From Beroe ovata (lineage: Eukaryota > Ctenophora > Nuda > Beroida > Beroidae): DNA of 62,056 nt. Shown here in pieces: positions 12,801-31,212 of this stretch. Position numbers and translations under genes: made by a program. Each line of letters starts with the position of its first letter. Position 1 is the stretch's first letter. The DNA lies in NCBI GenBank assembly GCA_946803715.1, contig CAMPET010000154.1, positions 1 through 62,056 on the forward strand, read 5' to 3'. The notes below the pieces were generated by a model. That model was given only the letters and a program-made list of their open reading frames with translations, was not told where the DNA came from and ran no database searches.

Positions 12801-15800
12801 ACGCCCAAATGACGATTTCTCTCCCTTGGGAAGCATTCACTACAAAAACACGAAAATCAATGGGACACACAAATAGGCCAAAAACATTTTTGCACGTGAC
12901 ATACTGAAAAATAGTGTTTCTGGCCTATTTTTTGACGTAGAATTCGAATCTGAAAGAATTAGAGAGCTAGCTGATTGGGAAATTGGGGAAAATTCTAATT
13001 TCTTCTCGGTCATGAGGTTCTGAGTCACATGATATACAGCTCCTCAGGGAAGCAAGATAGGGCCGAAATTCGATCGGGAATCGATTCAGCGTCCAAAAAT
13101 ACATGGGAATCGATGGTATTTGCATGAAAATGCAACAAAAATTTTTCTTCGAATTTCTGACAACAGTATCGATAGAAAATGAAGTGAATGACTCCACACT
13201 TTTATACGTCATTTTTGAAGGTCCCTAATGAAGTCTTAACCGGCGCTTACGACACTAATTTTCCACCAAATCATCTCTCCTACTATCACACTACAAGTAT
13301 CGACTCTTTTGACGATCATGCTCAGTTCATACTTGCCGTGAAACCACGCCCAAATGACGATTTCTCTCCCTTGGGAAGCATTCACTACAAAAACACGAAA
13401 ATCAATGGGACACACAAATAGGCCAAAAACATTTTTGCACGTGACATACTGAAAAATAGTGTTTCTGGCCTATTTTTTGACGTAGAATTCGAATCTGAAA
13501 GAATTAGAGAGCTAGCTGATTGGGAAATTGGGGAAAATTCTAATTTCTTCTCGGTCATGAGGTTCTGAGTCACATGATATACAGCTCCTCAGGGAAGCAA
13601 GATAGGGCCGAAATTCGATCGGGAATCGATTCAGCGTCCAAAAATACATGGGAATCGATGGTATTTGCATGAAAATGCAACAAAAATTTTTCTTCGAATT
13701 TCTGACAACAGTATCGATAGAAAATGAAGTGAATGACTCCACACTTTTATACGTCATTTTTGAAGGTCCCTAATGAAGTCTTAACCGGCGCTTACGACAC
13801 TAATTTTCCACCAAATCATCTCTCCTACTATCACACTACAAGTATCGACTCTTTTGACGATCATGCTCAGTTCATACTTGCCGTGAAACCACGCCCAAAT
13901 GACGATTTCTCTCCCTTGGGAAGCATTCACTACAAAAACACGAAAATCAATGGGACACACAAATAGGCCAAAAACATTTTTGCACGTGACATACTGAAAA
14001 ATAGTGTTTCTGGCCTATTTTTTGACGTAGAATCCAAATCTGGAAGAATTTTTGGGCTAGCTCATCGAGAAATCGCTGAAAGTTAAGGTTCCTTCTGAAG
14101 CGGGAGCTCTGAGTTCACCTGACAGACAGCTCCTCAGGGAAGCAAAATTTCACCGGGAATCAATTCTGCGTCCAAAATTACATTGGAATCCATAGTATTT
14201 TCATGAAAATGGGGAAAAATTTCTCTGCGTATTTTCGATCGGTAGAAAGTGAAGTGAATGCATCCACACTTTTCTGCTCTGTTTTGAGAGGTCTCTAACG
14301 GAGACTTAACGGACACCTACAATGCCAACTTTACACCAATTCATCTCTCCTACTGTCCTACTACAAGTATCCACCCTTTCTAGGGTTATCTGAAGTTCAT
14401 ACGTGCAATGAAACTACGTCCAAATCATGATTTGAAACCTGTGGGAAGCATGTACATCAAAATCACGAAAATCAGTGGGACACACTGATTTAAAAGCGGC
14501 CAAGAACAATTTTACAGGGGGTAGACTAGAAGTTAGTGTTACTGACCTATTTTTTGACGTTGAATTCAAATCCGGATGAAGTTTTGAACTAGCTCATCGT
14601 GAGAAAATTCTAGTCCCTTCTCAGGTATTAGTTTAGATGTGTAATGTATGCCGTGTGAAACTAATAGTCTTCTTAAGTGATAGATGATTCCTTGATGAGT
14701 GTGTTTTTGTAAAATTCAACATTAATCACGCTTAGATACTAAATTGACGGTAATGAAAACGACCAAATAAAATCAGAAAACACACGACAAAATCCGATCT
14801 ATGAGTATGTCAATATTGACGAATTTTTTATGCGCTATGATACTCGTACTCTGTGTTTGACATGACGCGTGACGGAAATCGATTTCACAAGCTTCAAATG
14901 ATCATGATATAAATCTACAATGTTTATTATATAAAATGTGAGATCAGCTGTTATATATTATTATACCTCCGTTATATTATTATACCCCTGTTATATTATT
15001 ATACCAGGGTGATTCTTGATACTCATATAACTTCCATTGGAGAACGCCGTGCGCTGATCACAGCTAAACACAGAGTCATATATATAGTACCTGCCACTGC
15101 GATTATATAAATCATGACATGGTTGCTGGAATTATGTCAATAAATTTTCATAAAGTCAAATATTTGTATGAAAAGTGTGACATCATTTTGTGCATTTGTT
15201 CATTACATGATCGCAGTAGTTTAAACTGCAGCTGCCGAGAAAAATTCCTGTCTCGATCTCATTTTTCGCTGACCAGTGACCTCAATGCTATCGACAATAT
15301 CGAACGGTAGGCGAACTATAATGTTCTTGGTTGGTGGTCTATATAAAATGCCCTTGGATCAACAATGTTACGTAAAACTAGATATATTAAGATGTTATAA
15401 TGAATCGGGGTAAACCAATGAATTTATTTATTTGGGGGATAAAACAATCGATATCGAGAATGACAGTGCCGATCCATATTATACGGAATTGATAGGTGAG
15501 GATTGATGGTTTCCATGGAACTGTAATCTATAATGATATGGCAGACACTGGACACGCTGTGATAGATATGGCTGGGGAAGAGAATCGAAAGTCGCGCTAT
15601 GAAATGTGGAAGAGAAAACCGTGCAATGCCACTGCTTCACAAAACTGATAAGATAATTCAAGTAAAACTACCACCATAGTTTTATAGTTATGACCCACTG
15701 ACCCAGGTTCAAATTGAGAATATAGATTTAAGTCAGAATATATAATTGGAACAACCGAGGTTGCATTAACTGATATGTTGACTCGATATGATACAAATTC

Positions 15801-18379
15801 GAGTTGATTTTGACTCATATTCGCAGATGCCCTCTGCCTACAATTATCGCACGCGGTTCCATTACATTCCTGATTAAATATAACAATCATCATAAGTAAT
15901 TTGCAATCTTCATGAGTCACAAGGATGGAGGAATGCGAATGTCTTGCGTCAACAAAGTTCATAAGAAACGTGCGAGTTCGTGTGCGTCTCAGGCTACAAG
16001 CTCACAGAGTATCAGAAACAACCGTCAAAATTGAATCACAGATTTTGTTGAGCAGCGATTAAATTCTGATACACGGGTTCTCATTATCATACAAATCAGT
16101 GACTCTAGATCAAGATGCTCAAACCGCGACAGCTATTTACTGAAGCAAAACAACTCATCAACCGTTTATAATGTATTTGATTTGATAAAACTATCGCATT
16201 GAAGTTCATAATTGTGGCGATTCTAGCTATTGGCTATGTTACGAGGGGAGGAAGCAAATGTTTTGTAAGGAAATGAGAGCAAGACAAATCCAATACAAAG
16301 TTAACAAAAAAAGAAAATTCTCTCATTCCTCCTTCCCAGGTCATCCCCAGATTGCGTTCTGACTCCGGTAGAGGTCCGAAAGTTGTCACGAATTTGCAGT
16401 TCAAAGCGGCATCCCTTCTCTTTCTCTTCTCAGTGATGGCACTTTGGGTGGCGGGTCTCAGTGCGGTTAGTGTTTCACCAGTGTCACACTATAGTGTCGC
16501 CACTTGGTGTGATTGCTGTTGCAGTATCTCAATAACGCCTTGCTAGTGTCTCACCAGTCATATGCGACACCATAGTGTGTATGTTTTGTGTTAGTGATAT
16601 GAGTACTTCAATGTGTGACTCCATTGCGTGATGTGTGACAGGATGGCGTGATGTGTGACAGGATGTGTGACACCATGGTGTGATGTATTGCACAGTATGG
16701 TGTGATATGTGTCATGTGATGTAGATCGCGATGTATAACCCCCTATCCCCGTATATTTCAGCTGCTTCACTCCACCAATTCTCGGGATAGCATGTTAGCA
16801 TGCTACTACTTCTACACCATGACTCTTACGACTGTTGGTATCGGTGATATCAGCATGACCGAGGCCAACCCCCTCGTTCTATTCCGAGTACTGCTCGTTT
16901 TCTGTCTCGGTGAGTGACGCGAATCTTGTGTTATATGGCGAGAAAAGTATGCGTTTTTGTTGCGTTTTCGAACTTACGAGGCAAAAATTCCACGGAAATT
17001 CAAGTGATACAATTGGAGATAAAGCATGATAAAAGGGTATACAATAGACATTATGTGATGCCGTATTGTTTAGACAAAACAGGTGCGGCGAGCGATATTG
17101 AACTAATTTCAAAATGAATCGAAACCATTCAGTGTGGCTGTACCAATTCAGATATGTGTCAAGACACATATATTGCCTCCAAATTTTAGACAATTGGCTT
17201 TCTACTGTTATCCGGGTCGCTAAAAATGAAACACTTTTCCAATTTAGGCCATCTTCTACCGTCGTTAAGATCCCGAATGTAGTCGTGATCCGAAGCCATA
17301 TAAAATCATGACTTTAATAGGAGCTGCCACTGTCAGATCATGAACTCTGAAATTTGGTTGCACTCAGCTATGACATTTCAAGAAATATGTCAACCTAGAT
17401 GGCAAGTATGCAGCTGTCATAGTGTCATGTGAATCGCACGTTTACAAGATAACTCGACTTGGTGACACTGGTTGCGATGTTTTGGGGAATGGGGGTTCTC
17501 CATAACCCTATATATGATGAGACTCGTATGGACTAATATGAGACTAGATCATATCCAACTGAAAGTGAATAGATTGAGCTAGATCCAGACTTTGTAACGG
17601 ACCGACAATGAACAACTTGTGCCGTTGTCAATACAACAATGAAACAGCAAAACTGCGGCAACGAGATGACATTTAGAAATAATTAATAATTCAGCATAAT
17701 TTCACATTTTTTAGAATAACCTATGTCCCACAGGATTGACATTGGTGACGGTATGCTTCAGTGCTGTGAGAAACCTTATGCTGGAGAACAAAGCGTAAGT
17801 ATCTTAGGTTATTTGGGTTATGTGAGTGAGGTTACATATTTGCAGAATTTGATCGATGTGGTCACATGAATCGTGGAAAACAGAATAATTCTTCAGACTC
17901 AATATGCCATAGAAAGAGTTAGAATCTTGCCACAGATCCAAAATGACAAAGTTTTCTTTGTAGAAGGCATCACCCACGATGTTTTCAGTATTACTTAGAA
18001 AGTGAATGCTAACAGTAACGTAAATCACTACTCTAAGGACCAGGAATCATGATTTACCAATCTAAAACTCATTATCCCTATATTTTCTTTTGCTCAAACA
18101 ATTTGTACGCACAGGCAGCTTGTTAGGATTCAGCGACGGTTGAGTAGCGGTCCAACCTCTTGGGCATACGGTAAGCTACAACGAGCACAGCACGCCTCCA
18201 TGAGCATCAAACGGCGGATATCGACCGTCACTACGACAGCAAAGACAACCAACTCCCGTCATCACAAGAAGATAAGCCCGTTTGCGGGCAGTTTTAGCTG
18301 GAGGTTCAGTCTGTACAGTCGTAACAGTGTGACGAGTACTGCGGCAGCTGTACAATATCCGGCGGGAGAGAAGACATGA
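3898..18379 (+). CDS. Two-pore domain (K2P/KCNK) potassium channel, 8 exons, 357 aa
   Basis: Exons: 3898-4010, 6389-6501, 6645-6785, 11566-11683, 16351-16465, 16762-16909, 17734-17794, 18115-18379. All junctions are GT-AG and in phase, giving 357 aa, a usual K2P length. Exon 1 encodes M1, ending in the typical AIQRIE. Exons 2-3 give the long extracellular cap region and pore helix 1. Exons 3-4 form filter 1, TTIGYGNMSPKT, and M2 with GIPLMALYL. Exon 5 is M3. Exon 6 carries filter 2, TTVGIGD, then M4. The last exon is a basic cytoplasmic tail ending EKT. K2P dimers carry background K+ leak in the plasma membrane. Intron 3 contains a complete GPCR gene and intron 4 a satellite array. Filter 2 has Ile where most K2Ps have Phe. 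The ATG directly follows TTCCTCAG, so exon 1 might instead be an internal exon. The subtype is not assignable. Confidence 0.9.
4187..4203. repeat. (CA)n microsatellite
   Basis: Short CA-dinucleotide run in K2P intron 1. Similar TG/CA runs occur at 5022-5041 and 6324-6352; the latter begins at a single N at 6323, so its length is uncertain. Confidence 0.9.
6540..6585. repeat. Short 15-bp tandem repeat in K2P intron 2
   Basis: The unit TTGGTGAATCAAAGC is present three times between exons 2 and 3 of the K2P gene. There is no evident function. Confidence 0.8.
7375..8490. repeat. Pair of diverged direct repeats (about 430 bp each) in K2P intron 3
   Basis: Copy A (about 7375-7790) and copy B (about 8062-8490) share long blocks, including the segment around ACCATGGCTTGG, the block around TTCGGGCCGAGGG, and that around TTTGGATCAGGGG. 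They differ by substitutions and small indels, so the duplication is old compared with the satellite further on. Each copy has TGGCTTGGTAAAGG about 70 bp before GGTTCGGGCC. These loosely resemble Pol III A and B boxes, so a SINE is possible but unproven. No convincing reading frame is present. Confidence 0.7.
8570..8660. repeat. TATCTATCA-type minisatellite
   Basis: About five imperfect copies of a 17-18-bp unit resembling ACCTATTTATCTATCAT. A shorter stretch of the same motif lies at 9090-9140, next to a G-run/C-run hairpin. Confidence 0.8.
9947..11158 (+). CDS. Rhodopsin-like (class A) GPCR, single exon, 403 aa, nested in K2P intron 3
   Basis: This is an intronless seven-helix receptor. 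The first ATG in frame is at 9947 (MADLMSNISS); the frame runs open upstream without a Met. The N-terminal tail has NIS and NKS glycosylation sequons. TM1 is around residues 50-72 (ALGSLLLICGLIGVPANAF). TM3 ends in VSRLIVIVKPHHY, so the DRY motif is SRL: the central Arg is kept, Asp and Tyr are lost. TM6 is around TIIIVTMVYLVCNIPTVAF. TM7 carries the canonical NPxxY as NPFIY, followed by the basic helix 8 RIKKFRKF. The ligand is unknown. The gene lies wholly inside the 4.8-kb third intron of the K2P channel on the same strand. Being intronless, it may derive from a retrocopy, a common trait of class A receptors in early-branching animals. Confidence 0.88.
   Translation: MADLMSNISSLLPSLSNKSLLQYPAGMHEQPAAAIPELTAARKFPDNDCDRALGSLLLICGLIGVPANAFSCYSFYNIEMSKNRNSIYFRGLYMLISLVDCFIGLGQIPVIENLMLDRQGSLLSIPAFSTFWIIFWRSFVLTSVLLVAQLSVSRLIVIVKPHHYIPFSYVWAPVVFCVGVVGGLGMSIATNYVNVTFFPSSMAMSSLLGGKFDYNAAYISRLPIPSHVIDVDVIVRFLVSMSLGVFFFPILISFIMSLIMLNKAKCNALKANASSRKHAFATNTIIIVTMVYLVCNIPTVAFLFIRLYRMIQVSRVEIDIDLAERQKITNPTYMEKFYLKFIVEVMFVAINSALNPFIYMWRIKKFRKFVFVGARKSQSFILETTKKNLVFHNISRDQLDVDC
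11926..14640. repeat. Satellite array, 545-bp unit, in K2P intron 4
   Basis: Three head-to-tail units with a period of 545 bp run from about 12297 to 13936 and continue to about 14030. They are nearly identical (for example CTGCTCCTC against CAGCTCCTC), so amplification is recent. Diverged partial copies flank them at about 11926-12290 and 14030-14640. Each unit contains an inverted repeat, AATAGGCCA with TGGCCTATT about 50 bp apart. Short open frames of 62, 77 and 81 codons recur with the period and are artefacts of it. No gene is supported inside. Confidence 0.93.
14945..15006. repeat. TTATATTATTATACC tandem repeat
   Basis: Three imperfect copies of an AT-rich unit of about 19 bp lie in K2P intron 4. 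I see no gene between 14640 and 16350 apart from a doubtful minus-strand frame at 15597-15962. Confidence 0.7.
15597..15962 (-). CDS. Hypothetical 121-codon open frame, possibly secreted
   Basis: A minus-strand open frame inside K2P intron 4. It starts MNFVDARHSHSS and has a hydrophobic patch KLLMMIVIF, followed by a Cys-rich segment (QECNGTACDNCRQR) and three N-glycosylation sequons (NGT, NIS, NAT). That composition would suit an extracellular segment. No family is recognised and no convincing flanking exon was found, so it may be chance. Confidence 0.15.
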   Translation of the reverse strand: MNFVDARHSHSSILVTHEDCKLLMMIVIFNQECNGTACDNCRQRASANMSQNQLEFVSYRVNISVNATSVVPIIYSDLNLYSQFEPGSVGHNYKTMVVVLLELSYQFCEAVALHGFLFHIS

Positions 18380-18923
18380 GGAGAAAGAGAGAGAGAGGGC
18401 GGCGTTTAACTGCTGTTCAGAATCGGGACATGGAATTAAGATTACGAGGAAAATCGAGATGTATGATAGATGAAAATGAAGCGGAGAGTCGGGGATCGGG
18501 ATGGTGTGTGTTGCTGCGCACGTACAAAACGAAATTGAAATTCTCTTCAGTGCAACTGCAAGTGCAAAGTGGACACTAGTGAGCAGGGCCGGGTCTATCA
18601 TCGATTCATCGGTCGACAAGGTAGTCGAGGTGCTTGAGAACAGTATTGTATTTGGCTGTCGATAATAGCCCATGGCCATGTCGAAAATTTCATTGCGCGG
18701 CGCTCGCCAGGCAATATTGTAAAACTATTTGTTCCTTATAATTGTATTTTGCGATCACCTTTGACCTTGCGATCGTCACGTGGCATATTTTATTTTTTGT
18801 TTTCTTTTATTTATTTTTTCAGTTTTTGATTTGAAAATAAAATTGTAAAATAACACTAACAGTGATACAATTATAAAATTAAAATATGGTTCTCTATTAA
18901 AATCTTGCCGGCGTGGATGTTTT
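18380..18923. other. K2P 3' flank
   Basis: Purine-rich then AT-rich sequence follows the K2P stop codon. AATAAA-like signals occur near 18835-18842. I see no gene here. Confidence 0.5.
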
Positions 18924-19230
18924 GTCAGATGTTACCTGACCTGTTTCTCGCGCACGCGCGCCTTCATCGATGAAGGCGCGCGCGCCGCGCGCGAGAAACT
19001 GGGGTCAGATAAAATCTGACAATGGATGTTCAACTTCAATGTTTTCTGTCCACTGTTCGTTGCGCGCGGCGCGCAAGAAACAGTGGACAGATAACATCCG
19101 ATCCGGCACAGTTTTTTTTGCCGGATGTTATCTGATTCTGTCCAGTGTCCATTGTTTCTTTCGCCGCGCGCAAGAAACAGTGGACAGATAACATCCGGCA
19201 ACAGTTTTCCCTTGCTGAGCAGTGACCGTC
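18924..19230. repeat. GC-rich palindrome cluster I
   Basis: Positions 18924-19020 form a near-perfect 97-bp palindrome. The outer arms are GTCAGATGTTACCTGACC and GGTCAGATAAAATCTGAC, then GTTTCTCGCGC pairs with GCGCGAGAAAC, around a centre CCTTCATCGATGAAGG. It is followed to about 19200 by further inverted modules: TGTCCACTGTT pairs with AACAGTGGACA, and TGCCGGATGTTATCTG pairs with CAGATAACATCCGGCA. The same modules recur near 50 and 53 kb, so this is a dispersed foldback-type family. No protein frame is credible; the short ones alternate on both strands because of the symmetry. Confidence 0.85.
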
Positions 19231-19766
19231 GCGCGCAACACAGTCAAAAATCATTCCTGGTGAAGCTGAAGCTAGACTTTTCATCATTCATGTATGTTGT
19301 TAAGCAGCTTGTCGATCGATGATATAGACCCTGTCGATGATATAGACCCTGTTGAAAATTTCATTTTGCGCGCGCGGCTCAAACTTATTCTCAGCTTGCA
19401 TCAGCGGTCTAGCATCGCCAGACAATAAGCAGCTTATGCATTTTGTCGGCATTTTTTGATCAGAAAAAGTTCGCGCCGCGCACGAAACGAAATACTCAGC
19501 ATGGCATGGTCTATTTTACTTTTAGTTGACGGTCAAATAGTTAATGTAACTGTGATTTGACAGATCAGATTAATTTACTCCAGAAAGCTGTAAACAGGCC
19601 GTTCATTTTAGAAATTTTGAAAATCCCCGGTTAATTTGTCTGTCATAGTATTGCACTGGCTATGGATCGATGTTTAAGAGTAGCTATGATTTCATATATA
19701 TGGCACACATATCCTATGATCAATTCCATTGCATAGTGTTTCACTGAACGTTCAATCATTACAGTA

Positions 19767-20774
19767 ATGTTCAAACTCATTGTTAGCCATGGGGCACAGA
19801 AGCATAAACTTTCTTTTGAAACTGCCCAGCCGACTTCAGCTGATTTGTCAGAAAAGGTTGCTGTTGAAACTGGTATAATTTCATCCAAGCAAAAGCTCAT
19901 TCATAAAGGTATTTATCTTTTCCTTAATTAAAATGTTTTCTTTGAGGTATATTGTGAATTGATTGACACTTCCCCAGGCAAGAAGTTAGAAATTGGTGAT
20001 GTGTCATTGCCTGATTTGGGTGTAAGCTCAGGGAGTAAGCTTATGCTCCTAGGCTGCAAAATCAATCCTGAAGAGGAATCATTCATTAAAAGAATAGAGA
20101 AGGTACTAGAATACTGATTAGATAGGAAGGGACAATATGATAACTAAGTTGTTGAGTTCTAAGATAATAAAGAAATGATGCAGGTTAAATTGGAGGCAGA
20201 TAAAGTAAAAGCAAATATCATAGATCTTGGGGAACAGTTGACTGGGATTAAAGATGTGAGCATTGATCTGATCTAGTTAGTGATCTTTCCATTAAACATA
20301 TTTGAGCAAACCAAATTCATACCCTGAACATTTCAATGTCTGAACGTATCAATTATAACTACTAATAATCAAACATTATTAGGGATACCTACCTGAAGAA
20401 GTGAGTACAGAAGCTCTTAACAAGATCCACAAGCAATGTATTGGGTCTGTAGAGAAACTGATGAAGCTTCTAGAGGATCTTGACTCTGTAGTAAGTTAAA
20501 ATTTCTTCAATTTGTCTAGATTTTGTGACTGTGATGGTTTGAAGGATATGAGATATGGACACAGTGCCCTAATATTCTCTATGTTCTAGCAAGCAACAGA
20601 AGAAATCATTAGAAAGATGAAGAGAAATCAGATTGTTGCGATTCAGGTAAATTAATCAATTGATGCATACTTGAACTTGTAGATCAATTGATTATAAGAA
20701 GGGTCATGACCAATCATTTCCATATCCTACAGGCAACATTGAGTGAGTGTGATAAACTTATGGAACAGCTATGA
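19767..20774 (+). CDS. BAG1: BAG family co-chaperone 1 (BAG1-like), 6 exons, 181 aa
   Basis: Exons: 19767-19908, 19978-20102, 20184-20255, 20383-20490, 20590-20646, 20733-20774; all are in phase. The N-terminal half (residues about 1-75) is a ubiquitin-like domain running from MFKLIVSHG through KLIHKGKKLE to LMLLGCKINPEEE, the latter highly typical of BAG1. The C-terminal half (about 95-177) is the three-helix BAG domain, with LTGIKDGYLPEE, EALNKIHKQCIGSVEKLMK and a final LSECDKLMEQL. BAG1 binds the Hsp70 ATPase domain, releases nucleotide and links chaperones to the proteasome in the cytosol. Introns are only about 65-130 bp. The start follows CATTACAG by two bases. WDR5 begins 247 bp after the stop on the same strand. 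Confidence 0.92.
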
Positions 20775-21021
20775 TAATGTCAAATTACCTGGTGAAGGTG
20801 CAAAACTACAGGAAAAAATTGATGATCTCTGAATCCAGATTTTATAGTCGACAGGAGAGAGTGAAGCAAGACTAAAGTTTATTTATTGTGTGTTGTTTCA
20901 TGATATGATTGTGCTAGAGTATGCTTTTATCAGTCAGTTCTCGTTTTCATAGGAAAAGTATCGACCAACAGTCTACTCTTCGACATAAAATCTATCTATT
21001 GAATCTATCTATATTGTTAGC

Positions 21022-23520
<2,499 letters not shown>

Positions 23521-24258
23521 GGGGGATAATTCTTCTTATCGCGACTCAAGACAACTTAACACGTCTTAAGTTTAACATACTAATTTAAGCATCAGTTCGA
23601 GGCTATTATGGACATTGCTGGATATTTCAATAATGACGAATATAAGATGACTAGTAAATTGCAGTCATTTATAGTCAACTACAGATTTTTTGGCTTCAGA
23701 ATTCTCGATTTACGTCCTTTCTTTATTTCATACCATACCTACTGTAAACAGTTACACGTGTCACGATGAACAGCTCATCTATAACGGCTCGGCTCGTTCT
23801 TGTTAATTTATCATGGGTCACCGTTAGCACTTCGTCAATGGTCACATTCTGAGTTTGGTGGAAAATAGGTCCGTGTGATAGATAATTAGGTTTAAAATAT
23901 GATATGCTTACCTATTTACATACCTATTGTCATTCTAACAATCAGTGGCTGTCAGGGTTCCCAATGAAATTGATAGGAAGTTCATTATCACTTGAACAGA
24001 ACAGTTGATCTACAGCAAACAGCTTGACTTGTTCTATTGTTATTCTATCATGGGTAACTGTTGTTATTTCATCTTTACTTGCTGTGAACAGTACCTTTAA
24101 GGTTTTATTAATTGACTCTCAATTCCGTTATTGCTTCTTAAAACTTTCAAATACTCAAAAGGTATTTTATTTTCCCTTCCATGATCCTTATCAATGTTTA
24201 TTGTTAATAATTAACATCATATCTACGGTCTAGGAAATTGAAATGTGAATCTCTAATC

Positions 24259-29236
<4,978 letters not shown>

Positions 29237-31212
29237 CAGCCAAGCGTGCTGGGACATTGACCAATGGCAGAGTCAGATGGACTTTGGCTGACCAATCAGG
29301 GGACGTTTTGGGGCGACACAGCTGGACTGTTATGACTGATATCGATATATTGGGATTGCTCAACCGCCACGACATTACATTTACTCAGTACATTTACCCG
29401 CAATATCATGTATGTTGTTGAAGATTGGAGAAGGCTATGTTGGTTATTTCTCAAACAGAGAAAACTGATATTTTATTGGGAAAATTACAAATGATTTAGT
29501 ATCCATAGATTTTTGCATGTGTTTTTCTGATACGAAGTTTTTGTTGTTAAAGAATGTCAATGAATAATTTATTGAACAGTGATTGTATTTGGAAATTTCG
29601 TGAAATTCCTTCAGACTAACCCTTTCCTGAAAAGTCGGTGGTTTTAATGGAATGATCTACTATTATGTTGCACAACAATGCGCCCCAAATGTCTCAAAAT
29701 GCTGCAAATTTGAGTTATAGACGTAACGCGCGCGGTTCCTGATATGATCGAAGGCACTCTGGAACACGCGCATACGCGACGCGCGTGATACGTGCTTTAG
29801 GGAGTGTCATATCCTGCATTTGCCCGCTCCTTTGACACAGTCAGGGCATATACAACAAGTCAAAGGAGTTGGGGACAGGCAAATTTCAGATATCTTGCAA
29901 GGACAAGAGTGCTGAAAACTCCGGTGATTCAGCAGGACAGCTGAGTCTGTACTGTAAAACCAACGGATCCGGGATCGCAAATCGCGCCGAAATTCAGAGG
30001 CATCACAGATTACAAATTTTTCGCGATGAGCTTCGTGCCGTTTCCTGAGGGGCTGTCTAAAGAGTCATACCTCAATGGACACATTGCCCCGACGCCATTA
30101 TTTCTGAATCCAGTATTGGTGTATAACCAAGGCATTTTCTTTTGAAGGAGCACAAATCAAACACAGTTATGAAGGCAAAAGAGTGATAACTCATAACGTA
30201 CTACAATTATCACTTGAGATACACTTGAGATACAAATTGTAATATCATGTTTCAGAAGGATCAATGATCCTTATGTAAACAAATAACTTCTAAACTCCAA
30301 TCAAAGCTTGTACTGTGTCAATTCCTAATCTGAGATGTTTTGTTAACCAACATTTGTTGTTGACATAGCAATAACAAAGGCTAATCACGTGGCTAATACG
30401 TTTGACCTTTTGANACTTACTTTTTGATACTTTTTGAGGGGTTTGACAGGGATTGTAACTGGATTCAGCGTCAGGCGCGTACTCCATTTCCTCCAGCAGC
30501 ACACCAATCGAGCAAGGAGTTGCCATTAGGAGGGGTGTATCCTTTAACAGGTGGCTTGTCGGGGAACTGATTTAAGAAACTGATTTAACACTGCCGACCA
30601 CATCACGAAGTGTCCAATGTCCATTGAGTTGTGTATATTCACTACAAGTAGGTACACGATCAGCCACTCTAAATCTAGTATCTCGTCTTTTCCCGCCATT
30701 TCAAACTACAACTAATTTCGAACTACAATTTATCATCGATTCTGGTTTCTTTCCCTCCTATTTTTGGTGCCTATGATCATTTAGGCTTTTATCTGGCTTC
30801 ACTATTATCGTATGTCACATCATGGTCATTTCGACTCAGTATCCCGTTAATTTCCATCTCAAGTTACAATTCCTTCACCGTGGGATTTCCCTTGTGCTGG
30901 TTCTTAACATCTGCTAACTTTGCTCCCGCAGTGGGGATTGAATCTCAATTCTCCTCAACATTGTAGTCTTTGTTTCATGTTTCAGGTTCAAGTCTTGGAT
31001 AATAAAACAAAGACTATACAATACATATTTTCAGTCATGTTCATTCATTGCTTCAGATATCACCAATTCAGTTTAGATCTCAGTTTCGTCTCTGTTCTCA
31101 ATTTTGATTCCCGAACTAAACTCGAAATTTCTTAGCTATTAGCGAAGAGGTTTCAGACTCCTAAAGGAGGTTTCGCAGTTGGGATACTTTTTGTAAAGAC
31201 GTGCCTTGCAGC
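29237..31212. other. Intergenic stretch between TBC1D23 and SLC6
   Basis: No confident gene. Around 29815-29890 an imperfect inverted repeat pairs CGCTCCTTTGAC with GTCAAAGGAG. A single N is at 30414. A doubtful minus-strand exon is listed separately. SLC6 5'UTR sequence probably lies towards the right end. Confidence 0.5.
30421..30526 (-). CDS. Doubtful first exon, ALDH16A1-like N-terminus
   Basis: A minus-strand ATG at 30526 opens a 35-codon frame starting MATPCSIGVLLEEMEYAPDAE and closed by a consensus GTAAGT donor at 30420-30415, immediately before the N at 30414. The EMEYAPDAES segment faintly resembles the start of ALDH16A1 (LEYGPVPES in vertebrates). No following exon is visible in the window, so it may be an orphan contig edge or chance. 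Confidence 0.18.

Noticed and set aside
12298-13966. Repeated 62-, 77- and 81-codon frames on both strands
   Set aside because: They recur every 545 bp with the satellite, on both strands, and match no protein family.
18932-19322. Overlapping frames on both strands rich in Arg/Ala/Ser
   Set aside because: Symmetric translations of palindromic GC-rich repeats; the same peptides appear at 50 and 53 kb in different arrangements.
29892-30048. Plus-strand frame after a TTTCAG, containing LQIFRDELRAVS
   Set aside because: No donor, no start and no family resemblance; probably chance.
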